Of a stretch of DNA of 64,000 nt, positions 37,201 through 48,300 are shown in pieces. Made by a program: the position numbers and the translations under genes. The DNA is taken from assembly GCA_009741485.1 (NCBI GenBank), contig CM019238.1, positions 15,651,947 through 15,715,946 of the forward strand. The letters are read 5' to 3'. Source of the stretch: Malurus cyaneus samueli. Lineage: Eukaryota; Chordata; Aves; Passeriformes; Maluridae. Every line of letters begins with the position of its first letter. The stretch's first letter is position 1. The notes under the pieces were generated by a model. The model saw only the letters and a program-made list of their open reading frames with translations, was not told where the DNA came from and made no database searches.

Positions 37201-38144
37201 CCAATTGATGCGGCCGCGCATGCGCGGAAGCCCTCCGCTCATGCAAATATGGCGGCCCGCATGCGCGGTGCCCCTTGCCATTGCAAAATTGCGGCCGCCG
37301 CGCATGCGCAATAGCCCCTTGCCTTTGCCAAATGGCGGCCGCGCATGCGCAATAGCCCCTTTGCCATTGCCAAATGGCGGGCCGCGCATTCGCGGTAGCC
37401 CCTTGCCATTGCCAAATGGCGGCCGCGCTGCGCCGAGCCCTTGCCATTGCCAAAATGGGGCCCCACGCGGATGCGCGGTACTCCGCGCATGCCAAAATGG
37501 CGGCCGCGCATGCGCGGGTAGCCCCTTGCCATTCCCAAATGGGCCGCGGATGCGCGTGCCCCGCGCATGCCAAAATGGCGGCGGCATGCGGGGTAGCCCC
37601 GCGCATGCCAAAATGGCGGCCGCGCATGCGCGGTAGCCCTCGCATTGCCAAATGGCGCCGCAGGCCGCGATGCGCGGTAGCCCCTCTGCCATTGCCAATA
37701 TGGCGGCCGCGCATGTGCAATCGCTCCTTGCCATTGCCAAATGGCGGCGCGCATGCGCAATAGCCCCTTGCCATTGCCAAAATGGCGGGCGCGCGTGCGC
37801 AATAGCCCCTGCCATTGCCAAATGGCGGCCGCGCATGCGCGGTAGCCTCCGCGCATGCCAAATGGCGGCGCGCATGCCGCGGTAGCCCTCGACATTGCCA
37901 AAATGGCGCCGCGCATGCGCGGTAGCCCCTGCCATTGCCAATATGCGGCGCGCATGTGCAATAGCCTCCTTGCCATTGCCAATATGGCGGCCGCGCATGC
38001 GCAATAGCCCCTTGCCATTGCCAAAATGGCGGCCGCGATGCGCGTAGCCTTCCCGCGCTGCCAAATGGCGGCCGCGCATGCTGCAATATCCCCTTGCCAT
38101 TGCCAAAATGGCGGCCGCGCATGCGCAATAGCCCCTTGCCATTG
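34208..38144. repeat. 42-bp CpG-rich minisatellite, block 2
   Basis: Roughly 90-95 further units of the same family lie in the same orientation as block 1. Some stretches (about 36040-36410, 36600-36700 and 36850-37080) are clean 42-bp units. Others (about 34210-34600, 35420-36000, 36410-36560 and 37080-38090) are full of one- to three-base deletions and insertions that alter the YY1 or NRF1 cores. Rare unit variants recur at intervals, showing higher-order structure: CAATAAGG at about 34676 and 35335, CTTGACATTG followed by CCGAGCATGC at about 34708 and 35367, and CACTGCCAAA-type units at about 34920, 35698 and 35939. All three minus-strand frames of the unit are open, so indels do not interrupt reading and a 1310-codon open frame results. 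No gene is inferred. Confidence 0.97.
36178..36415. repeat. 126-bp higher-order duplication inside block 2
   Basis: Three consecutive 42-bp units, including the rare variants CTTCCCATTGCC and CTTACCAATGCC, are repeated in tandem with a shift of exactly 126 bases (CCCATT at 36225 and 36351; TTACCA at 36265 and 36391). The variants occur nowhere else that I noticed, so this is a recent unequal-exchange or slippage event, or an assembly duplication. Confidence 0.85.
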
Positions 38145-41100
38145 ACAACTGAGCTGCCGAAGGAGCAGAGTCTCCAGGGGCTGCAGGTGCCCTGAGGGGC
38201 AGGAAGGAGAGAGCTCAGTGCTCCTCCAGCTCAGGAGAGAGGGTCACACCCCGGCAGCTCAGTGCCACCAACCCCTGACAGCTCCTGGAGGAGTCCTCAG
38301 CAGTTAATCACACTCTGTGCTGCCTCACCTCAGTGCTGAACCCGGGTCAAGCATCCCTTCCTAAGGCTGCAGCCTTGACAGGCAGGAGACTGAACCCAAA
38401 ATCCCTGTGGTTATCAGCAAAGCCACTGGAGCCTGCTCCTCCTCCTTTCTGCTCGATCTGAGCTCCTCAGTTGCGGATTTCAATTGTGCTTTATTCAGCT
38501 TTGGAAGGTTTAGAAATCCCAGTCGTGCTGGCTAGGTTCCTTAACAAACATTCTCCATGACATGGAAATCTCTGGATTAAAACCACCACAATGGCACCAA
38601 GTAGCATGTGCAGAATAGTATTTTTAAGAATTATTTTTATACGTACATTCTCACAAAAGCTCCAGAAATCCTGTTTGTGGCTTCCAAAGAGAAGCCAGTA
38701 AGGTCACCATGAGCAGATAAAATTAGCCAGCATCACTATAATTAGCCCAGAGACAGCCCTCTCAGAGGGATAAAACAATCTCTCTTCCAGCTCCTGCTCC
38801 TGATTTTCCCTTAAGCCCTTTCTGATGACAGGCAAACCTATTAAGCTTTCCATTGGCTGCATTTCCCCATTTAATAAAGACAAAAAAAAATACCCAAAAC
38901 CAGACAGAACCACAGCAGCATTCTCAGAACACAACCCTCAGTGGAGCACTTTGGAATCTTAGGATCGAGAGCACCAATAACTGATCCTGACTGCAAAACA
39001 CAAACTCACTACAAATAATAAGTTTGACATGGAATATCACCAGTGCTTCCTTAATTTCTAATGATATTTTCTCATAGTGAAGTTAATAAAACTTTATGCA
39101 ACCTATTTCCGTGGGATCTTTTCAAGGTTCCAGTTTGACATTGCCTTTCAGATCAAAAAGGAACGATTCAATCAAGTTCAAACACGTTTCAGAAATAGGA
39201 TGTCAGCGATGGAGGGTGGAAGGCTGACTGTAATGAGCTGAAGGATAATCACAGCTGACTCCCATTCACTTGTTCACACTGGAAACATTTATCATGAAAC
39301 TTTCTCTTAAATGAAACTTTGCAATCCAACAGCAATATCTGTCAGCTAAAGGGAGGAATGACAGAATTGTTCGATATAAGTCTTGTTCATTAGAACTTGG
39401 GTATTTTTTTTTCTCTCTTTTTAAAGAAAGGATGTCTTATGATTAAAATATCATTATAAATGAGATGGTAGCCTGTCATGTGGAAAATTGAGATTCTCTG
39501 GTTCTGGTGAGCTGCCTCCCAGCCTGAGGGCGTTTAGCTTACTTAAGTGACAGGCCTTCCTGTCTCACGAGTTTACACATTTAATTTTGCAATAACTGTT
39601 TTCATGTAGACTTTGGATTGTTTAATGTGCTCCAAGACACAAAATGTGTTTGTTGTCTTCTTGCTTTGATTACCATGCAGTCACATGTAACTGTGATCTA
39701 ATACAGAGTTCTACATACAGTCAATTTTTTTGAATGAAGACATTAAATCCACAGACATTAACCCCACTGCAAAAAGAGTTTATTTTTCTTGAATGACTAA
39801 AATGTAAATGCACAAGCATAACATTTTTATTTTTGGAGCCTGTCTTGCTCTTGAATGCAAAGTTTCAGTAGCCACACTGAACAGTTTCATTAGTGCACCA
39901 TTTTTTTTCAGTTCCTTCCTGATTTTAACATAGATTAGATTGACAGTAACCACATTTTCCCTTCAGGGCAAAAATATATGTTTTCCTATTAGATTGTGAA
40001 GGGATAACATCAATGGCTGACCTCAATTTTGGCAGACTATTCTACTAACTGCACTCCTATTATATTTGCCAATCAGTTAAAGCACTTCTGTCAGACCCAA
40101 GTACTTTACCTCTATCAGCCATGATCAAACAGGGTCAGGTCCTCTCATATAGAGGATTTTTTTTCTTTCTTTTCTCCCAGGAAGATATCAAAAGCCCATG
40201 TTTTAGTGAGTGATGGTCACGGGACAAATTCACACCCCAGAATGCAACCCAAAGGAATATCTCGGTGCAAAAAGGGAGAGAGAGAGCAGCAGCAACAGTC
40301 ACTTCTGGGATATTCACGCAGCAGAACAGATAAAAAGACATTTCTGAGTGTTTGTACCTTTTTCTGATTTGCCACACCATAATTGTCTAATGGCACAGTG
40401 AGTCATGGAGCCCCAGCTCCGAGTGAGCAGGCAGCTGCACATCACCCCGAAGCCAAAGAGAATGTTACCCATAAATGTCAGGGTAAATCAGCCCCCTGAT
40501 GTCTTTTCCTTACCCAGACTTTACTGAGATTGTTAATTAAGTGCACGTATGAGGCCACCTAACTTAGTTTCAGGGAAATATCGTTGTGTGAAGATGGGAT
40601 TTCTCCATTTGGAGAGCAGAGCAAACTGGGAAATAAAAGATGAGAGCGGGAATTGGACCCCTTATGGTTTCAAATAGAGCAAATATTAAATTCTTTCTTA
40701 ATGCAAGTTACTGGAAAGCTTCATTTCAGCCACATACTGAAAATATTCAGCACCTGGCTATTTTGTGCTAAAATATTTTGCTAGATAAAGTCAAATCTGC
40801 CTGTATTTAGCAAAATATTTAAGGCATTAAATAGACAGGAATTAAAGGCAATGAGTAAACACAGAATTCATCTGAAGAAATAGAAATAGTCATCACCACC
40901 CAAAAGACCAAAGAATTCACATTTCCCAGAGATGCTTGCAAACAATCCGTAATTTAAAATGGGGAAGAAAAAAGTGTGGAATCTTGTTTGTGTATTACTT
41001 AAGAGGATAAATTAATGGGATAAATTATTCATTCTGAAATAGTCACTGTGCTTTACTAATTCTGACAGCAAACACAATGCAGGAATTTCGTACATCGCAG

Positions 41101-41302
41101 TGTCACACCGAGATGTGAGGACATGCTTGGAGATGCTCTGCAGGCCGGAGTCAATGCTAAGAGAGATAATTAAAGATGCTTTAATAGGTTTTCAAAGTTG
41201 CTAAGATACCGTCAGGTAGTTCAGCACACCTTGGACAGCCACGATGTCCAACACTGCTCTAAATATTCATTTCCTGTAGCTTTGCTTTCCTTTTGCCTTT
41301 CC
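38145..41302. other. Right flank of the array and intergenic DNA
   Basis: The first 300 bases (about 38145-38450) are GC-richer, with CAGCTC, CTCCTCC and AGGGGC words, mirroring the GC-rich left flank. After that the sequence returns to ordinary AT-rich DNA without recognisable genes or mobile elements. Confidence 0.55.
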
Positions 41303-41307
41303 NNNNN
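41303..41307. other. Assembly gap of 5 N
   Basis: Five N bases sit exactly at the end of copy B of the inverted duplication. In copy A the equivalent position is where the minisatellite begins. The size is likely nominal. Confidence 0.98.
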
Positions 41308-42327
41308 TAATTGCAAACCTCTTCAGATAAAACATCTCCATCTGACAGGGAGAAATATTTCTGCTCGGGATTCACAGTGTTCGCTTAGCAATGAGTGAGT
41401 TTTCACAGCTTTTTCTGAATAACAAAAGGCAACACAAATATAAAGACGAAATTATCTGCAGAAACACGACTTGGAGCAAAGCAGGCAGCTGAGCTGGTGT
41501 GTGCTCACCACCTCCCAAAAGGATGGAAAGAACCAGGAGATGGAGCCTTCTCTGAGTGTCATTCCTGGATTTTTACAGCAGCAGAAGCCCTCAGTTGTGC
41601 AGCTGTGAGATTGAAAAAGAACACCGAGGGTGTTTGCCTCAGACACAAATGAGAAGATGGAATAATGTGAAATAAAACAGCTTTACAGATATGGCATAAA
41701 AATAATAATCGGAAACAAACAGGTCTGATCTCTTTGCTTGCTTGAAGCTTTTACAACACAGCAGTTTGTGCAAGTCTGCATCAGATAATATAATTATATG
41801 ACAATGTATATAATAACAGTGAATATTTAATCAATTAGGTGTTACTTTAATCCTCACAATAATAATAATATTCAGACACCCAAACAATAAGGCTTTGCTG
41901 TTTTTAACTAATAACACCTCATCAGTGAGTAAAGACCTCACAGCAAACATTCCTCAAATTAAAATTAGAAGCTGAAATACCTATAAATATTGAACAATCA
42001 CTTCAGTTCACTTTGCCTTGACACAAAGCTGGATGGAAAAATTCTCATCAGCCTTGCCTTAGATGTCCCTTTTTTGCCCTACAGACCATGGCACAGATAC
42101 ATTCCAATCCCACACTTTTCCGTCGTTGGTTCTCTGAAAAAGAGAATGACAAATGCCTACTGAACTTTTCTCTTAAAACTTAACACCCAAGATCAAAGAC
42201 TAATTCAATTAATTCTAATCTCTAAAGTTATTAGATCTGGGGGCTTTATTATTAACATTTTTTAGGCTTTTAATCCTTTATACAATGACTTATGCAGGCA
42301 CCTAATATCCCAAACGATAATCGCCAT
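41308..42327 (+). repeat. Copy B of the ~1.1-kb inverted duplication
   Basis: The plus strand here matches the minus strand of 33030-34198. It starts at TAATTGCAAACCTCTTCAGA next to the gap and runs through GGAGAAATATTTCTGC, the TTTTACAGCAGCAGAAGCCC block and GAGGGTGTTTGCCTC, to TCCCAAACGATAATCGCCAT. It carries no minisatellite on its 42327 side; the other side is hidden by the gap. A local ATAATAATAAT run (about 41859-41871) is absent from copy A. No open frame of note and no terminal inverted or long terminal repeats were recognised, so the mechanism of duplication is unknown. Confidence 0.88.
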
Positions 42328-43411
42328 GTTGCGAATTCTAATGAATTTTTATCTAGCACAAATCATATATAAATCTGTCAGTTTAGCTCCGTCTCAGTAG
42401 AAAAGAAAGGGAAAATCCTGCACATGATGGAAACAAGAGGTGATAAAGACTACAGATATCAGTGCACCATTTGCAACTAATCATTTATTCAGAGATCAGA
42501 AATTGTTTCCAAGCAGACACGGGGCAGTTCTTGGCACTTAACATGATCCTCTTTCAAGCAACTCAGCGATAAAAAGGGATATAAAGCATCCCAAGGACTG
42601 TGCAATGCAGCAATAGCTCTCAGCTGCCTTTTCTCCCTGCACTGTCTGCAGTCATGAGAGGCAAGCCCTGACCCCACTGAAGTCAACAGAATTCCTGTCA
42701 TTGCTGGTAGCAGGGCAGAGCTTTACCACTGTTTTTATTAATAATTCATCCCTTAGAATGACTTCATGTGTATTTTGACACTGGCTTTGATTTTTCCATT
42801 GAAGTGGAAAAATGATAAAGATTTGGGGAATGTTAGCAGCTCTGATATCAGGATAAAACTGATTGAGAAAAGAGTCAGACTGCTTGTGTTGAGTTCCTAC
42901 TCTGTCCAGCTCCTAGTTCAGTTCCACTTGAACTTTTAATTGAAATAGTGTTTGAAAAAGAGAAAGACATAATGAAAACCTTTGTTTTTTATGCAGAGAA
43001 AGGAAACATTTTCACAAATGGCAGAGGCTGGTCCAGAAGGTTCTCACACAATCAGTGCAGCAGTCTTGGTGGATGTTACACACTACAGAGAACACAACAG
43101 GATAAATCACAGGATAAATCACACCTTTGTGTCTGTCTGCCTGTCAGGGCTCCAACCTGAGCTCCCAAAAAAGTGCCTCCCTCAGGGACACGATTCTGTT
43201 TGTTGCAAACACAGCATTATTCCATTATTGAATGGAATGGATTGACCTGGATAAGAAGAAAACCCTTTTCTGTTGACAGGGTGTCAATGCAATGAAAAAT
43301 CTGTCAGGGGTCATTTCTAGAGAAACTGAAACCAATCAGCTCCTAATCTTTCAGAGCACAAGATCAATTCACCAACAAGTCCACAGAGTTCTTGGATTTG
43401 CAAAGAAAAGA
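42328..43411. other. Intergenic DNA, nothing recognised
   Basis: This is ordinary AT-rich sequence with short frames only. A small direct repeat (ACAGGATAAATC, then CACAGGATAAATCACACC) is present near 43097-43124. Confidence 0.55.
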
Positions 43412-43493
43412 GCCCAAGTCTGGAAGTTGTATCTTGAGTTGGATGCCCATGATCCTGGTGGGACCCTTCCAACTCAGAATATTCTGTGATTCT
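43412..43493 (+). mobile_element. CR1: CR1 LINE 3' end, short and diverged
   Basis: The segment contains GAGTTGGATGCCCATGATCC, then TGGTGGGACCCTTCCAACTC, and ends in AATATTCTGTGATTCTG. This is the order of the last part of CR1 (the TTGGATGATC, CCTTCCAAC, ATTCTGTGATTCTG pattern). Only about 80 bases are convincing. It is more diverged than the copy at 21.3 kb and so probably older. Confidence 0.8.
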
Positions 43494-45180
43494 GCCTCTG
43501 ACTTCTGACAAATTTCACAAGAATCTTCATTATTTCTTTGCATCAGAATTCTTAAAAGCATCAAAAAGCACTTTTCAATTTTAGAATGTAAAATTACAAG
43601 AACAAGTGACAATGAGTACAATAATTATTAAAAAATCAGACTAATCAATGATTACATTTTAAACAGATTGAAATATGCTGAACATTTGTTAAACAATATC
43701 TGACCCAAGTGTATAAATCTTGATATTTTGTCAGTCATGTATCCATCCACCAGCCAGATGCTGTTAAATTGTATTTGGAATTTGTACACACTGTTAGTGG
43801 ATGTATGAATGGAAGTTTTGGAATTGTGTGATTTCATTCACACTTCACAGTTCGTGCTTTGGACAGATGCTGAAATGGACTTCTCAGAAATTAAAAGAAA
43901 CTGATGACAAGTTCTAGACACTGTCACAAACTCCAGACTTGATGTGATGATACATTAATATTCTCACCCTACTGGACAAAATAAACATTTCAGAATTTTA
44001 AAAGTCACTGGCTTCAACAACCTGATGCTGATGAAAAAATCCAACCAAACCAACCCAGAAGGAAACAGTTCATGACCTTGAAACGGGGAAGGATGTAGGG
44101 AGCAGTTTTCTGTGGTCTGGTCCATACTAAATGACATCCAAGCATTAGTAAAATTTAACAACCTTTTTCCTGTTACAAAGGAATTGCTCCTGGAGAATTT
44201 CAATAGCTCATTTCAGACGAAAAGTGTAAATTGTTTTGGAAGCACCAGAGATTACATCAGACTCCTCCAGGTCTGCACAAGCACTCAAATTCCCACACAC
44301 TCAGAGGGACTGAACTGATCTCACCAGTTCCTCAAGGTGAGAGAGAAACAAACTCTGCACAAACTGTGGAGCAGAGCAATGAATTCCTTCCTTCATTCAC
44401 CTCCAAATTGGGGGTGATATTGAGATATCATTGCTACTTCCAAGCTCTTTGAAATCTGAATCTTAACGTCCACAGCTTGAGCTGCTTAAACATCACAGTC
44501 TACAAAGTCATTTTGGACAGATTGCTAATTCTTTTTTAATTATGGAAGTGATATAGCACAGGCAAAATTAGATACGTTTTATTTGGAATGTTAAATATCG
44601 ATAATGCTGGTGAACAGAGCAAAGAATTATTGATTAACTGTCAAGGGTGGTTGGTAAATGGTCTGTGTGTTTAATCAATGAGTTAGTACCCTGAAGAGTG
44701 TGATCCTTAAAGCACTTCGCCAAGCCCAGAGATTGATAGCCTTCTGCTTTATTTGCAGCTAGCTAAGTGTAGTGCAAAGTGTCTTTGTCATTGGCCTGAA
44801 AATAAAACTTGTTTTTGTGGATATACTATGTGCTTATGGCTGGCAACAGCCATTTCACACTTGCAAATTAAACCAATCCCTGTCGAGCGACTGGCAGTCG
44901 TGTTGATGTGGGTGAACCCAGAGAGATCTGGTAAACTGTCAAGATGAGTTTGGTTAAATGTTAGCAGAGTTCAAAAGGAGAATGGAAAACATCAGTTCTA
45001 GCGAATTCCAGAAAGCAATTTGTGTCAGGTTTACTTGAAGGAAAAAAAAGGTAAGAGAAACAGGCTTAAAACCCTAGAGAATCGTGCCCAACCCTCTGCT
45101 CAGTGTTTGGCCTTTGTGTACTCTGGCACTGAAATAGGTGTGAGCAAAGCTCCCCTGGAGACCAATCACTGCCTAATGGT
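43494..45180. other. Intergenic DNA with a conserved-looking non-coding stretch
   Basis: No gene is recognised. The interval from about 44520 to 44930 lacks low complexity. It carries several homeobox-type cores (TAATTA, ATTGATTAAC, TTTAATCAATGA) and CpGs in an AT-rich context, a texture common in vertebrate conserved non-coding elements. Conservation is not demonstrable here. Confidence 0.4.
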
Positions 45181-45305
45181 TATAAAATTAATATAATTTT
45201 TAATATATAATTTAATGCATTTAATATATAATTTAATATAAAATTTAATATGCAATTTAATTATTTAGTACATAATTTTATATATTTAATATAGGAATTT
45301 AATAA
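45181..45305. repeat. AT-rich degenerate tandem repeat
   Basis: About 120 bases are built almost only of A and T, with the word TTTAATATATAATTTAAT repeated imperfectly at intervals of roughly 20 bases. Confidence 0.8.
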
Positions 45306-48300
45306 AATCCTTCTACTCCATGGACTGAGTATGGACTGACAAATGAGAACCACACAGCACTGGCTCCCTCTCTTTTCCCATGCCATCAAATCCTTCTCAG
45401 AATCTCCTCATTCAGCCCAGCCCTGCCCAGCCTGCCTCTGCCTTTTTTCAAAGCACATTACAGAAATCTCAACTTTTTTTCAGTTTTCAGCACCAACTTG
45501 GTGTCTGACTACACTCTGTGAACTGCACCTTGCACACAGCAGGAAGTTCCTGACCCCTGGGAGCATTTTCACATTAATTTGATATTTCTATGCCAAGTAG
45601 AAACAATCACCAAAAACACAGCAAAAGGTTTCCATACCCATCATACTCTCAGCTTCCACATTAGTTCATGCAAATCATTTTGAGGGCTTTTTTAGCAAAT
45701 TTACATAATGTGTGCCCTGCCTTCCTCTTCCTTTTCACAAGCATTATTTTAATGTTCTGTTTGCACAGACCTTCAGTGATACACAGATAACAGGGACCCT
45801 GCAATGCCTCCAGAATTTGTGCAGCTTTACAAGCACAGAAAATTCCTTGTTCCCCTGGTTACTCTCCCTAGATCTGCATCATAACATCAGAAGAAACAAT
45901 GACAACTTCCTGGCCAGCACCAGCAAACCCAGCTATTAAGCAAAGATTTTGCAAATAGACATTGTTTAACATTTTAATTTTTCCTTTGAAAACAGGAGGT
46001 AGGAAGAGAACAGCTGTCAGTACACAGGCAGTCTAGAAGAATTAAGAGTCTCTGGAAGAGGAATTGAGAATGTGGGATGGTACCTGGCTGACAAAAGCAG
46101 CTGGGGAGAGAGAATTTTGTAAAATCATTTGTTTCAGTAAATGCTTAGAAATGTGGGGAACACAGCAAAGTGAGATGTTAAACTCAGGCCTTGGCTGTTT
46201 CCGAGGTGTGGTGTAAGATATCTGCTGGTGTGCACTGACCTGATATTCCCTAGTATGTGAAATTCTGGTTTTCACCAAGCAAAAAACATTTACATATAAA
46301 TGTGAAGTGTGCTAGAGCTTGTTCTGAATTTCCAGGCAGGGCTGAGCTGTCTGTGTCAGATAGCAGAATCCAGAATTGGGTTTATCTGAAGCAATCTCTG
46401 CCACAAACACATCCACCTCACCTGGCCAAGCCGCTGCCTTCTCCCACTCAATAAAAATGTAAAATTTACATTTCTGATCCAAATTGACCTGACTGCACAG
46501 CGCTTCTCCCATGATATTTTTTGCAGCATTTGTTCCTCACCCCTCCAGATCAGCAGAAGGAGATGAAGCTGAGGAACCTTCAGGAACACGAGCCACACTC
46601 CTGGGAACCACACCGAGCTTTATTCTGCATCGCCTGCTCTACCTCAGCTCACGTTCCATCACATCAAACATCCTGAAACTGAAATAATGCTACATGACAC
46701 AAGACATTTGTTGCATAATGCGATGTGACTGTTAAAATTTCACCCAAAAAAAATATTTTCCTGGTGCACAGACTGCTATCAAATCAGACTGCAGTTAATA
46801 AATCCAAATTGAATTTGGCACGGAGAGCATGAAAGTAAAACGAGAACAATTTTGTGCATGCATTATATACATAATCCTGTACTTAATATAATCATGTTGA
46901 GTTGGAGATGAGGATTTTCTTGTTTGAAACTGGCAGGCTTGTGCTGCTAAAAAAAATGTGGTTGTTTTATTTATTTGCATATTGATGTAGTAACAGAAAT
47001 CTACAGCGGATGAAAAACGTTTTCGTGCACAACACTGAAATAAACTTTGTCATCCTTTTAATCATCAGGTCTCCTTATAGGAAAATATTTGTAAATAAGG
47101 CAGAATGTTTAGTAAGAACAATTTAGAAATAATTTTCAGAAAATTTATATATTGTAACTTGTCATTTGTGATGCTTCCCAACTCCTTCCTAGTGAACTTC
47201 TTTATATTCTGTCCGGTCCCAACCCAATCTATTCTATACAAACACAAAGCCCTGGACATATCTTAATGAGGGATGCAAATTTCTAAACATCCTAAACAAA
47301 TTCTAAACAATTCTAAAGGAAGCCCAGACAGTTGATATTCCTGGCAGGGCATAGAGCTCACTTCAGCTAAATATTAAGGAGAGAGAATTTTTTGTTAAAA
47401 TGCCCAAATGTCCACATAAAACCCCCAAACAGCAGAGAGCATTGTGTCAAATAATTCTTTTTATGTCACTAAAATCCAGAAATCACAGTAAGCCAAACCA
47501 CTATTAACAGTGAGCATTTTGAAGCAGTGAATTTGGGGTTCTGCCAGAGCCTCTGCAGTGCAGGAGGTAAAGGCTGCAGCTGGGAGGGGGGAATGAGTGT
47601 GGAATTATTGTTTTTTGTGTCTGCTGCTCACAAGGAGAGGGATGGTGCTCAGAAATGATCCTCTCTCACCCTCCCTCTTTTGGAGACTGCACTTCCACTG
47701 ATGGTGAATCATTTACTCCTCACAGTAATCATCTTTTTCTACCTCCCTTGCCTTGTGAAGGGAAATTTCAGGATGAGCGAGGAGAGTCACGGATTCCGTC
47801 TTTCAGTGAAAATTCTATTTTATTTTGACCAGAATCTGAACCTTTACTACCATATCTTCTTTCCTATCTCTGGGATGATTGAAAAAGATTGCATCTAGAT
47901 CACACATTTTGATATTACAGCTGACCTTTTCCGAAGCTCTCATTTAATGGAGCAGTTGGAAAAGGACAAAATATGGTCAAAGAAACACCTAACTTTCATA
48001 AAATTAATTAACCACTTAGATTTTTTTAATAAATTATCTGTTCTCTACTGAGGCAGATATTTTCATTTCCATTAAAATATGTTACTCCTATTAATAAGAT
48101 TTAATATATGTGCCTAACTTTATGTACCACCTACTGGCTGGGTTTATTCCTTGATTAACCCACCCAGACACTGCTAAAACAATTAAGGGTAATGAGAGCA
48201 CAGTAACTCAGCCCAGAAAATGAACTTTTACAACAGTCCCAGAAAATGCTCCCTGAGTTTTAAATTCTGCCCTGTAATCAATTGGCAAATCCAGTTTTTA

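Noticed and set aside
34196..38128. 1310-codon minus-strand open frame as a giant repetitive protein
   Set aside because: It is composed entirely of the 42-bp tandem unit, all three minus frames are equally open, register changes occur at indels, and there is no promoter, splice or codon-use evidence for translation.
32062..38144. CRISPR-like array
   Set aside because: Units are contiguous and nearly identical with no unique spacers, and the genome is vertebrate.
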